A stretch of 64,000 nt of DNA from Curtobacterium sp. Leaf261 (GTDB lineage Bacteria; Actinomycetota; Actinomycetes; Actinomycetales; Microbacteriaceae). Location of the stretch: positions 675,591 to 739,590 of the forward strand of contig NZ_LMMJ01000001.1 of the NCBI RefSeq assembly GCF_001422205.1, given 5' to 3'. Each line of letters opens with the position of its first letter. The stretch's first letter is position 1. Shown one piece after another: positions 53,250 through 61,218 of this stretch. The translations under genes were made by a program, and so were the position numbers. Under the pieces are notes generated by a model. It was given only the letters and a program-made list of their open reading frames with translations. It was not told the DNA's origin and made no database searches.

Positions 53250-53414
53250 ATGAGCACACAGCTCCTCCCCCGGCGGACGTCGCAGCGAACCCCCTTCACC
53301 GAGGTCCGTCAGTCACGGCAGCTCCGCGCACTCATCGCGAGCGCGACCATCACCGGCATCGTCAGCGTCACCGTGGCGAGCCTCGCCGCCGTCACGATCT
53401 GGCTCGGCGCGTGA
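53250..53414 (+). CDS. 54-aa single-helix membrane protein
   Basis: Begins MSTQLLPRRTSQRTPFTEVR and ends in one hydrophobic helix (LIASATITGIVSVTVASLAA). AGGAAC lies five bases before the ATG. Its stop overlaps the start of the next small gene (GTGA), a strong sign that both are translated. No known family. Lies between LigC and PolDom genes. Confidence 0.62.
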   Translation: MSTQLLPRRTSQRTPFTEVRQSRQLRALIASATITGIVSVTVASLAAVTIWLGA

Positions 53415-53560
53415 CCGGCCAGCACCCGGTCGACGGGATCTCCGAGGCGCACCGCACCACATGGTCGCGACTGTCGCGGTTCCGGACCGCGAGCATCGCC
53501 GCGCCCCCGTACACGCTGCGCGACGACGAGCCCGACCAGGGCATCGAGACGACGATCTGA
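53411..53560 (+). CDS. 49-aa acidic-tailed protein
   Basis: Starts at the GTG overlapping the previous stop: VTGQHPVDGISEAHRTTWSR, ending YTLRDDEPDQGIETTI. No helix or known motif. It ends 20 bases before the convergent PolDom gene end. The frame is open further upstream, but the coupled GTG is the natural start. Confidence 0.55.
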   Translation: MTGQHPVDGISEAHRTTWSRLSRFRTASIAAPPYTLRDDEPDQGIETTI

Positions 53561-53579
53561 CCGAGCGGGCAGGCGCCCG

Positions 53580-54599
53580 CTAGTCCTTCCGTGCCCGCGA
53601 GGGCTGCACGCGCGACGGCTCCCCCGGCATCTTCGGGAAGTCCGGCGGGAACGGCATCTCGCCGAGACCGTCCTCCAGGTCACGCTCCCACCAGCCGAGC
53701 AGCCCCTCGAGCCGCCCGGGTGACGCGTGCATGTCCTCCCACGGGTCACCGGCGCGCTTCAGCCGTCCGGGTGTGGTCGCGATCGTCAGGGTGGTCGGAT
53801 CGGTGTGCTCGAGCTCGTCCCACTCGAGCGGCGTGGAGACGGACGCGTGCGGCAGCGCCCGAGGGCTGTAGGCGCCGGCCATCGTGCGGTCGCGGTTCGC
53901 CTGGTTGTAGTCCACGAAGATGCGCTGTCCGCGCTCCTCCTTCCACCACGCCGTCGTGACCTGGTCGGGCATCCGGCGTTCGAGCTCCCGGGCGGCGGCG
54001 ATCACGGCATGGCGGACGTCGAGGAACTCCCACTCGGGGTCGATCGGGGCGAACACGTGCAGTCCGCGGTTGCCCGAGGTCTTGATCCACGCGCCGAGAC
54101 CGACCTCGTCGAGGACCGTCCGGAGCTCCTGCGCCGCGGGGATCGCATCGCGGAAGTCGGTGCCGGGCTGCGGGTCGAGGTCGATCCGCAGCTGGTCGGG
54201 GAAGTCCGGGCGGTCCGCACGCGAGGCCCACGGGTGGAACACGACGGTGTTCATCTGCGCGGCCCACACGGCGACCGCAGGTTCGTCGATGACGAGCTGC
54301 GGGTGGCTCCGGCCGCTCGGGTAGGTCACCTCGACGGAGCGGACGTACTCCGGGGCGCCCTTCGGCGGGTTCTTCGAGAAGAACTGCTCGCCGTCGACAC
54401 CACCCGGGAACCGCTGCAGCGAGATCGGCCGCCCGCCGTTCGCACGGACGAAGGCGTCGCCGACCTCGACGAGGTAGTTCGCGAGGTCGAGCTTCGTCAG
54501 CCCCGCGTCCGGCCAGAGCACTCGGCCGGGGCTCGAGACGCGAACTTCCCGGTCGCCGTCGGGACCGGGCACCGTCACGGTCGTCGCTTCGCTCACCAT
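53580..54599 (-). CDS. LigD-type DNA polymerase domain (PolDom/AEP primase family)
   Basis: 339 aa stand-alone polymerase domain. Catalytic aspartates in LRIDLDPQPG, preceded by LVIDEPAVAVWAAQMN, and the nucleotide-binding KTSGNRGLHVFAPI; DYNQANRDRTMAGAYSPR follows. Fills gaps with ribo- or deoxynucleotides at double-strand breaks. In full LigD it is fused to a ligase; here it is separate and convergent with the LigC gene. No Ku gene is in the window. TACCGT lies six bases before ATG 54599. Confidence 0.93.
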   Translation of the reverse strand: MVSEATTVTVPGPDGDREVRVSSPGRVLWPDAGLTKLDLANYLVEVGDAFVRANGGRPISLQRFPGGVDGEQFFSKNPPKGAPEYVRSVEVTYPSGRSHPQLVIDEPAVAVWAAQMNTVVFHPWASRADRPDFPDQLRIDLDPQPGTDFRDAIPAAQELRTVLDEVGLGAWIKTSGNRGLHVFAPIDPEWEFLDVRHAVIAAARELERRMPDQVTTAWWKEERGQRIFVDYNQANRDRTMAGAYSPRALPHASVSTPLEWDELEHTDPTTLTIATTPGRLKRAGDPWEDMHASPGRLEGLLGWWERDLEDGLGEMPFPPDFPKMPGEPSRVQPSRARKD

Positions 54600-54788
54600 C
54601 CCTGAACGGTACTCATGCACCCCGCGCACCAGCGGTGAGCCGGTCACCCAGGATGCGTCCGCATGCAGCGACATCGTCCTGCGGAACCGACGTCGCATCT
54701 GCCCCGCAATGTCGCTCGATGCGCAAACATGCAGCGACCAGCCCCACGAGCCGCTCCGGCCGGAGCCACGACCGGGCAGACTCGACAC

Positions 54789-55634
54789 GTGACGGATGCG
54801 GCGTACCTCGGGGTGGACCTGGCCTGGGGCGAGGGCTCCCCCACGCGGCCGGCCAACGAGACGGGGCTCGCTGCACTCGCTCGCGACGGCACCGTGCTCG
54901 ACGCCGGCTGGGCCCGCGGGCTCGACGCCGTCGAGACGTGGATCGCCGACCGGCTCGGACCTCGGACCCTCGTCGCGGTCGACGCCTCGCTCGTGGTGAC
55001 GAACCCGGCGCGGACGATGCGTGCCGGGGAGCGGCAGGTCGCTTCGCGCTACGGCCGGTGGCGCGTCGCCGCGAACCCGACGAACCTCGGCACCCCGCAC
55101 CAGGCCGGCGCACGACTGCTCGACCGGTTGGCGTCGCACGACGTCGGGTACGTGTCGGACACGGCGTCGATGCGGGAGCGGACCGGCCCAGCGGTGTTCG
55201 AGTGCTACCCGTACACGACCATCGTCGGGGTCGAGGAGCTCGGCTACGACGACGAGCGCCCGCGGTACAAGCGCCTCGACACGAGCATCCCCCGGCCGGA
55301 GGCCCGCGCGCGTCGCGCAGTCGCCTTCGACGAGCTCGTCCGGCGGATCGGCACGCTCGCCGACCCACCGCTCCGGCTCGAGACCCACCCGACGACCGCC
55401 GAGCTCGTCACCGAGCCGTCGGGCATCGTCGATCGCGCGTACAAGCACCGCGAGGACCTGCTCGACGGCGCCCTCTGCGCATGGACCGCAGCGTACTGGG
55501 AGCGGCACGGCGACGAACGCGTGCAGGTCCTCGGCACCGACGGGCTGGTCCCCGAGGACGCCCCGGACGCACTCGGCCGCCGGCCGGGCATCGTCGCGCC
55601 CGCTCGCCCCGAGCAGCGCCGGCCGCGTCCGTGA
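54789..55634 (+). CDS. DUF429 protein (RNase H-like fold)
   Basis: 281 aa. YLGVDLAWGEG at the start and VAVDASLVVTN next carry the acidic residues of the DUF429 RNase H-like fold; CYPYTTIVGVEELGYDDERP and DLLDGALCAWTAAYW complete the family pattern. Activity unknown; a nuclease is plausible. GTG start, with CAGACT six bases upstream. Followed by a GGACTGGAGG-family element. Confidence 0.82.
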   Translation: MTDAAYLGVDLAWGEGSPTRPANETGLAALARDGTVLDAGWARGLDAVETWIADRLGPRTLVAVDASLVVTNPARTMRAGERQVASRYGRWRVAANPTNLGTPHQAGARLLDRLASHDVGYVSDTASMRERTGPAVFECYPYTTIVGVEELGYDDERPRYKRLDTSIPRPEARARRAVAFDELVRRIGTLADPPLRLETHPTTAELVTEPSGIVDRAYKHREDLLDGALCAWTAAYWERHGDERVQVLGTDGLVPEDAPDALGRRPGIVAPARPEQRRPRP

Positions 55635-55652
55635 GCGGCGCCGGAGCGGTAC

Positions 55653-55695
55653 GCCGGACTGGAGGGACGGTGCGGGCCCGCCCCGCGCCTCCCGG
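55653..55695. repeat. GGACTGGAGG-family element
   Basis: GCCGGACTGGAGGGACGGTG and CCCCGCGCCTCCCGG form an imperfect hairpin; its right edge touches the -10 box (TAGGGT, 55697-55702) of the next gene. Confidence 0.6.
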
Positions 55696-55708
55696 CTAGG
55701 GTTGGTCC

Positions 55709-56920
55709 GTGACCGACGCGCGCACCGACCGACTGCGCATCGCGCTGGTCTCCCTCCACACCTCCCCCGGCGACGAGCCGGGATCCGGCGAGGTCGGGGG
55801 CATGAACGTCGTGGTCCGACACCAGGCCGAGGCGCTCGCGGACCTCGGACACGCGGTCGAGGTGATCACCCGGCGATCCTCGCCGGACCAGCCCGACGTC
55901 GTCGAGCTCGTCGAGGGCGTCTGCCTCCGCTTCCTGTCCGCGGGGCCTGCCGAGGCGGTCCCGAAGGGCGAACACGACGCGTTCATCGAGCCGTTCCGCG
56001 ACGGCCTCGCCGCACTCGACCGCGAGTTCGACGTGTTCCACTCGCACCACTGGTTCTCCGGCATGGCCGCCCTCCCCGTCGCCCGCGACCGCGGCGTCCC
56101 GCACGTGCAGTCCTTCCACTCGATCGCCGCCGACGCCACCACGCCGCTGTCCGAGGGCGAGCGCCCCGAGTCCGCCGGACGGATGGCGGGCGAGACGTTC
56201 CTCGCGCGGTCGTCGGACGCCGTCGTCGCGATCAGCGAGGCCGAGGCGACGACGATCCGCACCCGGCTCGGCGCACCCGCGGACCGCGTGGTGATCGTGC
56301 CTCCCGGTGTCGACGGGTCCGTGTTCCGCCCCGCGACCGGCGGCATGCGAGCACGACGGCCCTACGCCGTGGCCGCGGCCCGGGTCCAACCGCTCAAGGG
56401 CCTCGACCTCGCGATCGCCGCGATCGCCGCCGTGCCCGAGGACGTCCGCCCGGACCTCGTCATCGCTGGTGACGCGTCGAGCGAGGCCGGTGGCTACGTC
56501 GAGGAGCTGCGCGCGATGGCCGCAGACCTCGGGATCGCCGACAGGGTGCACTTCGTCGGACCGCAGTCCCGGCCCGACCTGGCGATGCTCTTCCGCGGAT
56601 CGAGCCTCGTGCTCGTGCCCTCGCACTCCGAGACGTACGGCCTCGTCGCGCTCGAGGGTTCGGCCTCCGGCGTCCCCGTCGTCGCGGCGGCCACCGGCGG
56701 ACTCCGCGAGGCGGTCGTGCACGGTGAGACCGGTGTCGTACTCGAGTCCCGCGAGGCCACCGACTGGGCCGCCGCGATCACCCGGATCCTCACCGACCCG
56801 GAGCACGCACGGCAGCTCGCGACAGCGGGCCGGGAGCACGCCGAACGCCTCAGCTGGGAGCAGTCGGCCGCCGGGCTCGTGGACGTCTACCGCCGGGTCC
56901 GTCGGGTCCCCGGCGTCTGA
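55709..56920 (+). CDS. GT4-family glycosyltransferase, MshA-like
   Basis: 403 aa. GSGEVGGMNVVVRHQAEALAD at the N-terminus and HSHHWFSGMAALPVA match the inositol-phosphate glycosyltransferase MshA that starts mycothiol synthesis. The nucleotide-sugar part has PPGVDGSVFRP, RVQPLKGLDLAIA and the ExxxxxxxE motif SETYGLVALEGSASG. An alternative is a sucrose-phosphate or other GT4 enzyme. GTG start six bases after TAGGGT. The next gene starts five bases after its stop, so they may be co-transcribed. Confidence 0.87.
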   Translation: MTDARTDRLRIALVSLHTSPGDEPGSGEVGGMNVVVRHQAEALADLGHAVEVITRRSSPDQPDVVELVEGVCLRFLSAGPAEAVPKGEHDAFIEPFRDGLAALDREFDVFHSHHWFSGMAALPVARDRGVPHVQSFHSIAADATTPLSEGERPESAGRMAGETFLARSSDAVVAISEAEATTIRTRLGAPADRVVIVPPGVDGSVFRPATGGMRARRPYAVAAARVQPLKGLDLAIAAIAAVPEDVRPDLVIAGDASSEAGGYVEELRAMAADLGIADRVHFVGPQSRPDLAMLFRGSSLVLVPSHSETYGLVALEGSASGVPVVAAATGGLREAVVHGETGVVLESREATDWAAAITRILTDPEHARQLATAGREHAERLSWEQSAAGLVDVYRRVRRVPGV

Positions 56921-56925
56921 ACTCC

Positions 56926-57564
56926 GTGACGCTCGACCTCGCGCGGTTCTGGTCGCTGCTCGACGCGCTGCCGGTCGAGGCGGACGCCGAGTTCCTGTAC
57001 GACGCCGGGACCCCGGACGGCGCGCTCCGTCGCGCGAACCTCGACCGGTACCTGTCGCTGCTGCACGACGCGGGCTCCCGGGTCCTCATGCTCGCCGAGG
57101 CGCCCGGCTGGCGCGGCATGACGAACACCGGGGTGCCGTTCACGAGCGTCCGGGAACTCGATGCCCGGCCCGGCCTCGTGACGGGCGACGAGGCCGGCGA
57201 CGGGTTCCGCGTCCCACCGGAACCGACGGCCCCGTGGGAGGCCTCGTCGCGCATCGTCTGGTCAGCGCTCCGGGACTGGTCCGTCCCGCTGCCCGTGGCA
57301 TGGGGTGTGTTCCCGCACCACCCGTTCGTCGCTGGAGACCGCCTCACGAATCGCACCCCGCGTCCCGCCGAGGTCCGGGCCGGTGCGCCGATCGCGCTCG
57401 AACTGGCGTCGGCGATGGGGATCGAGCACGTCGTCGCCGTCGGGAGGAAGGCACAGGGTGCACTGGCGGACGCGGGCGTCGACGCCGTTGCGGTGCGGCA
57501 CCCGGCGCAGGGCGGAGCTCGGCAGTTCACCGAGCAGCTGGCCGCGTTCGCGGCAGCACACTGA
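56926..57564 (+). CDS. Uracil-DNA glycosylase-superfamily protein
   Basis: 212 aa. The pattern VLMLAEAPGWRGMTNTGVPF (motif 1 region), WGVFPHHPF and EHVVAVGRKAQGAL then AVRHPAQGGARQF (motif 2 position) fits the UDG superfamily rather than classical Ung. Whether it removes uracil cannot be told. GTG start directly downstream of the glycosyltransferase. Confidence 0.8.
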   Translation: MTLDLARFWSLLDALPVEADAEFLYDAGTPDGALRRANLDRYLSLLHDAGSRVLMLAEAPGWRGMTNTGVPFTSVRELDARPGLVTGDEAGDGFRVPPEPTAPWEASSRIVWSALRDWSVPLPVAWGVFPHHPFVAGDRLTNRTPRPAEVRAGAPIALELASAMGIEHVVAVGRKAQGALADAGVDAVAVRHPAQGGARQFTEQLAAFAAAH

Positions 57565-57608
57565 GGCCACCGCGGCACCGCGGCACCGCGACGCACCCGC
57601 CGGTCAGC

Positions 57609-58037
57609 TCACTCCGTCTCGATCGTCACGCCCTTCGCCCGCAGCTCCGCGTCGACGTGCGCCGGGAGCGGTGCGACGGTCCACACGGCCTCGAGCGCCG
57701 GCAGGTCGACGATGTCCGACCACGTCTGCGGGTCGTAGCGGTCGTCGTCACCGTCCCAGTCCGGGTGCACGTCCTGGTAGATCTCGAGCGTGCCGTCGAT
57801 GGTCAGCGTCGTGACGAGCTCGAGCTGGGCGGGCATCACGTCGAGCGATGCGTAGTACTCCCGGGCGAGCGCGTCCTGTCCCTCGACGGCGTCGCCCTCC
57901 TCGTCGCCGTCCTCCGCCCCGCCGGTGTACGGCACGAGCACGTCGAGGTCGTAGCACAGCGCCTCGAGCACGAGCAGTTTGGCGTTGAAGTCGGCGAAGT
58001 CGTAGGGCTCTTCGGTTCCGTTCGAGGCAGCGTCCAT
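57609..58037 (-). CDS. Small acidic cytoplasmic protein, possibly DUF6892-like
   Basis: 142 aa, strongly acidic (GGAEDGDEEGDAVEGQD). DFADFNAKLLVLEALCYDLDV near the start recalls DUF6892 proteins, from memory only. No membrane segment or catalytic motif. TACGAT (58045-58050 on the plus strand as ATCGTA) is seven bases before the ATG. Function unknown. Confidence 0.72.
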   Translation of the reverse strand: MDAASNGTEEPYDFADFNAKLLVLEALCYDLDVLVPYTGGAEDGDEEGDAVEGQDALAREYYASLDVMPAQLELVTTLTIDGTLEIYQDVHPDWDGDDDRYDPQTWSDIVDLPALEAVWTVAPLPAHVDAELRAKGVTIETE

Positions 58038-58078
58038 GGCGAGGATCGTAGACCGGCCGCCTGACGGACGCGCGGAAC

Positions 58079-58112
58079 GGACCGGACGGGAGGCGCGCCT
58101 CCAGTCCGGTCC
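58079..58112. repeat. 34-base near-perfect palindrome, GGACTGGAGG family
   Basis: GGACCGGACGGGAGGCG is followed at once by CGCCTCCAGTCCGGTCC; one mismatch. It lies between the acidic-protein start and the A-T-TE gene end, where it could end transcription of the latter. Confidence 0.8.
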
Positions 58113-58150
58113 GCAGCGGACGCCATCAGGCGGTCGCCACCCGACCGGTG

Positions 58151-60934
58151 TCAGGACGCGGGGACGTCCTCGTCGATCGCCGCGCGGAGCACGGCTGCCA
58201 GCTCGGTGACGTGCGGCTCCCGCAGCAGCGAGGAGTGCTCGCTCTCGAGCCGCGGCCAGCGCATGTCACCGGTCAGGAACTCCGCCCACGCCTCGCGGCC
58301 GTCGGGGTTGTTGTCCGCCTGCACGAACGTCACGCGGCCGTCGTACTGCGGCACCCTGTAGCGCTTCGACATGAGCGACGCCTGGTCGAACAGCGCGTCG
58401 AACTGCTTCTGCCCCGAGTACTGGAACACACCCGCTCCGTACGCGCGGATCCGGCGGCCGACGCGGCGGAACTGCGCCGCGCCTCCCGGCAGGACACGGC
58501 GGACCTGCTTGTCGACCGTCCGGAGGACCGCCGCGATCGCGGGGTTGGCGTTCTCGCGGTCGGGGAGCCTCGCGAACTCGAGGGCACCCTGCTCAGCGGT
58601 GGTGCGCGGGAGGTAGGTGTCGAGGAGCACGACGTGCTCGACGACCTCGCCCGCGGTGGTCAGCATCCTCGAGATCTGAAGGGCGACGAGCCCACCGAGC
58701 GAGTGTCCGACGATGAGGTACGGACCGTGGGGCTGGACGACCCGCATGAGCTCGAGGTACCGCTTGGCGGACGCCTCGATGCTCCAGTCCGGGAACGTCC
58801 GGCGCTCGAGACCGTGCTGCTGGAAGGCGTACACGTCATGCCCGGCGAGGTGCCGGGACAGCGGCAGGAACGTCAGCGCGAGCGCGCCGGCACCCGTGAT
58901 GCAGAAGACCGGCGAGCCGCTCCCGCCACTCGTCAGCTTGACGACGTCCGGGTGGCTCGGGATCGCGGCGGCCCCGGAGCGGACCCGGCGCGCGAACTCG
59001 CGGACGGTCGGGTTCTCGAGGATCTCCGACGACCGGAGGTCCACGCCGATGCGCTCCTGCACCGTGGCGAGCATCTCCTCGGCGGACAGCGAGTCGCCAC
59101 CGAGCTCGGCGAAGTCGTCGTCGAGTCCCACCGACGGGAGACCGAGGACCTCGGCCCAGATCTGGCCGACCACGAGCTCCCACTGGTCGAAGGTCGTCTC
59201 GGACATCTCGGTGCCGGTGGACTCGGCGGCACCGACGACCACCTGCGCGGCGTCGACCTCGGAGTCCGTCGCGGTGACGGTCGGTGCCGTGACCGGCGTC
59301 GTCGCGCCGGGGGCCGGGACCGCGGGCAGCTGTGCACGGTCGACCTTGCCGCGCTCGTTCCGCGGGAGCACGATCATCGGCACGATCGCACCGGGGACCA
59401 TGTAGTCCGGCAGCTGGTCGCGGAGTGCCCGACGGATCGCCGCGGGCGACGCGGTCCGCCGGCCGGAGCGCTGCACGACGTAGGCCACGAGGCGCGTCGG
59501 TGCCGGTGGGTTCTTGACGGCGAGCACGATGGCGTCCTGGACACCGTCGAGCGCACGGATGGCGGCCTCGACCTCGCTCGGCTCGACGAGGTAGCCACGG
59601 ACCTTGACCGCGTCGTCCGCGCGACCGAGGAGCGTGATGCGCCCCTCGGCGTCGAACCGGCCGAGGTCGCCCTGCTTCCACGTCGGGGTGCCGTCGTCGT
59701 CGACGCCGGCTCGCGCCGCCGTCTGCTCCGGGGCGCCCCAGTACCCGGCCGTCATGGCGTCGGAGACGACCTGGATGTCGCCGGTCTCGCCGACGTCGGC
59801 CAGCGATCCGTCCGCGCGGAGGATCCTGACCTCCTTGCCGAACGCGATCCGGCCGGAGGGGACGGGACCGTCGGGGATCGGGTCCCCCGGGGCGATCTCG
59901 TTGAAGGCGATCACGTTCGTCTCGCTCGAGCCGGTCCAGTTGAAGAAGGACGCGTCCTCGTGCATGAACGGCCGGAGCGCGGCGATGTCCGGACCGGTGA
60001 TCGCTTCGCCGACCGTCGCGAACATCCGGACGCCGTGCAGCCGCGACTCGTCGGCGTCGAGGGCTGCGACGACCGAGCGCACGAGGTGCGGTGTGCAGTG
60101 GAACGTCGTGACCCGCTGGTCCACGATCCACGCCATGAGCTTCTCGATCCCGGTGTCGCGGGGATCGACGATGTGGACGCTCGCGCCGGCGAGCAGCCCG
60201 GTGACGACGAGCGAGAACCCTGCGGCGAACCCGTGCGGCAGGACCGAGGAGACCCGGTCATTAGCACCGATCCGGAAGGCGATCCGCTCACTCGCGGCGT
60301 CGACGAGCACCTGTCGGTGCGTCATGACGACGCCCTTCGGCGCCCCGGTCGAGCCGGAGGTGAAGATGATGGTGATACCGTCACGACCACCGCGCTCGAG
60401 GCCTGCCGGAACGAGGGGGATCGCGTCGTCGCCCGCCGCGACGGCAGCGGCGTCACCGAGCATGGACGACAGCGCGTGCACTCGGTCGGCACCGTCGACG
60501 AGCGGCAGCGAGTACTCGTGGTTCGCGTCGTCGGCGATGACCTCGCGGATGCCGGCGAGCCGGATCACGTGCTCGAGACGCGCCTGCGGGAGGTGTGGAT
60601 CGAGCGCGACGAACAGCCGCCCGGCCTTGACGAGCCCGAGCATCGCGAGGACACCGTCGGTGCCGTGCGCGGTCATCAGTCCGACCGGGACGGTGTCGCC
60701 ACCGAGGGTCGGTCCGACACCGGGGCCGGTGTGGTCGTCCGGCGCGAGTCGGTCGTCCAACAGCACGGCGAGCGCGCCCGTGAGTCGATCGGTCTCGCGG
60801 TAGGTGAGCGAACGGCTGGCGTCGGTGAGTGCCGAGCCGTCGGGGTTGGTGGCTGCGGAGATCGCGAGTCCCTCGATGAGGGACCCGACGGGCTCCGAGT
60901 CGATCTGCGCCTGGGAGTGGGCGTGGGTCAACAA
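58151..60934 (-). CDS. Single-module NRPS-like synthetase: adenylation - thiolation - thioesterase
   Basis: 927 aa. Adenylation domain 20-540: FTSGSTGAPKG (191-201), NWTGSSETN (332-340), QGDLGRF (421-427), GRADDAVKVRGYLVEPSEVE (437-456), catalytic Lys530 in NERGKVDR. Carrier domain 585-655 with Ser615 in LGGDSLS. Thioesterase 670-925 with nucleophile in GHSLGGLVALQ (Ser745) and a His in SEHSSLL. No condensation domain. At the slot where amino-acid-activating domains have Asp (core A4, FDxS), this one reads FAAG (about 237), so an acid without an alpha-amino group is expected. The start is TTG, with GGGAGG eight bases upstream. Divergent from an APC permease; no phosphopantetheinyl transferase nearby. 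Confidence 0.92.
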   Translation of the reverse strand: MLTHAHSQAQIDSEPVGSLIEGLAISAATNPDGSALTDASRSLTYRETDRLTGALAVLLDDRLAPDDHTGPGVGPTLGGDTVPVGLMTAHGTDGVLAMLGLVKAGRLFVALDPHLPQARLEHVIRLAGIREVIADDANHEYSLPLVDGADRVHALSSMLGDAAAVAAGDDAIPLVPAGLERGGRDGITIIFTSGSTGAPKGVVMTHRQVLVDAASERIAFRIGANDRVSSVLPHGFAAGFSLVVTGLLAGASVHIVDPRDTGIEKLMAWIVDQRVTTFHCTPHLVRSVVAALDADESRLHGVRMFATVGEAITGPDIAALRPFMHEDASFFNWTGSSETNVIAFNEIAPGDPIPDGPVPSGRIAFGKEVRILRADGSLADVGETGDIQVVSDAMTAGYWGAPEQTAARAGVDDDGTPTWKQGDLGRFDAEGRITLLGRADDAVKVRGYLVEPSEVEAAIRALDGVQDAIVLAVKNPPAPTRLVAYVVQRSGRRTASPAAIRRALRDQLPDYMVPGAIVPMIVLPRNERGKVDRAQLPAVPAPGATTPVTAPTVTATDSEVDAAQVVVGAAESTGTEMSETTFDQWELVVGQIWAEVLGLPSVGLDDDFAELGGDSLSAEEMLATVQERIGVDLRSSEILENPTVREFARRVRSGAAAIPSHPDVVKLTSGGSGSPVFCITGAGALALTFLPLSRHLAGHDVYAFQQHGLERRTFPDWSIEASAKRYLELMRVVQPHGPYLIVGHSLGGLVALQISRMLTTAGEVVEHVVLLDTYLPRTTAEQGALEFARLPDRENANPAIAAVLRTVDKQVRRVLPGGAAQFRRVGRRIRAYGAGVFQYSGQKQFDALFDQASLMSKRYRVPQYDGRVTFVQADNNPDGREAWAEFLTGDMRWPRLESEHSSLLREPHVTELAAVLRAAIDEDVPAS

Positions 60935-61218
60935 GGGTGAAACCTCCCGTTTCGGGTTCGGGGGTCAGTCAGTGGTTGGGTGTCACGGTACCCGCCGGTC
61001 CACAGCTCGTCCATAGATGAGCGTCGATCATGCGGGGTCCCGCCTCATTGCCCGCGTCGGTCGGGATGTGGTCGACGCAAGCTGGAGTGGCTGTCCGATG
61101 GTTGTTCGGAACCGGTGGACAGGTGGTTCGGTCCTCCCCGCGCGAACGGCGTGTTGCAGGCAGCGGAGAGGTTGCTGTGAGGACGGACAGGTTCCGGGGA
61201 ACCGCGTCAGGCTGAGGC

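Noticed and set aside
53069-53410. Longer 163-aa version of the 49-aa gene
   Set aside because: The upstream part overlaps the 54-aa gene in another frame and is not protein-like; the GTGA overlap gives a natural start.
58148-60940. 930-codon plus-strand frame opposite the A-T-TE synthetase
   Set aside because: Exact mirror of a gene with complete NRPS motifs; no motifs of its own.
60935-61218. Riboswitch or small RNA in the gap between the A-T-TE and permease genes
   Set aside because: Apart from the ribosome binding site of the TTG start I see no conserved fold or strong hairpin.
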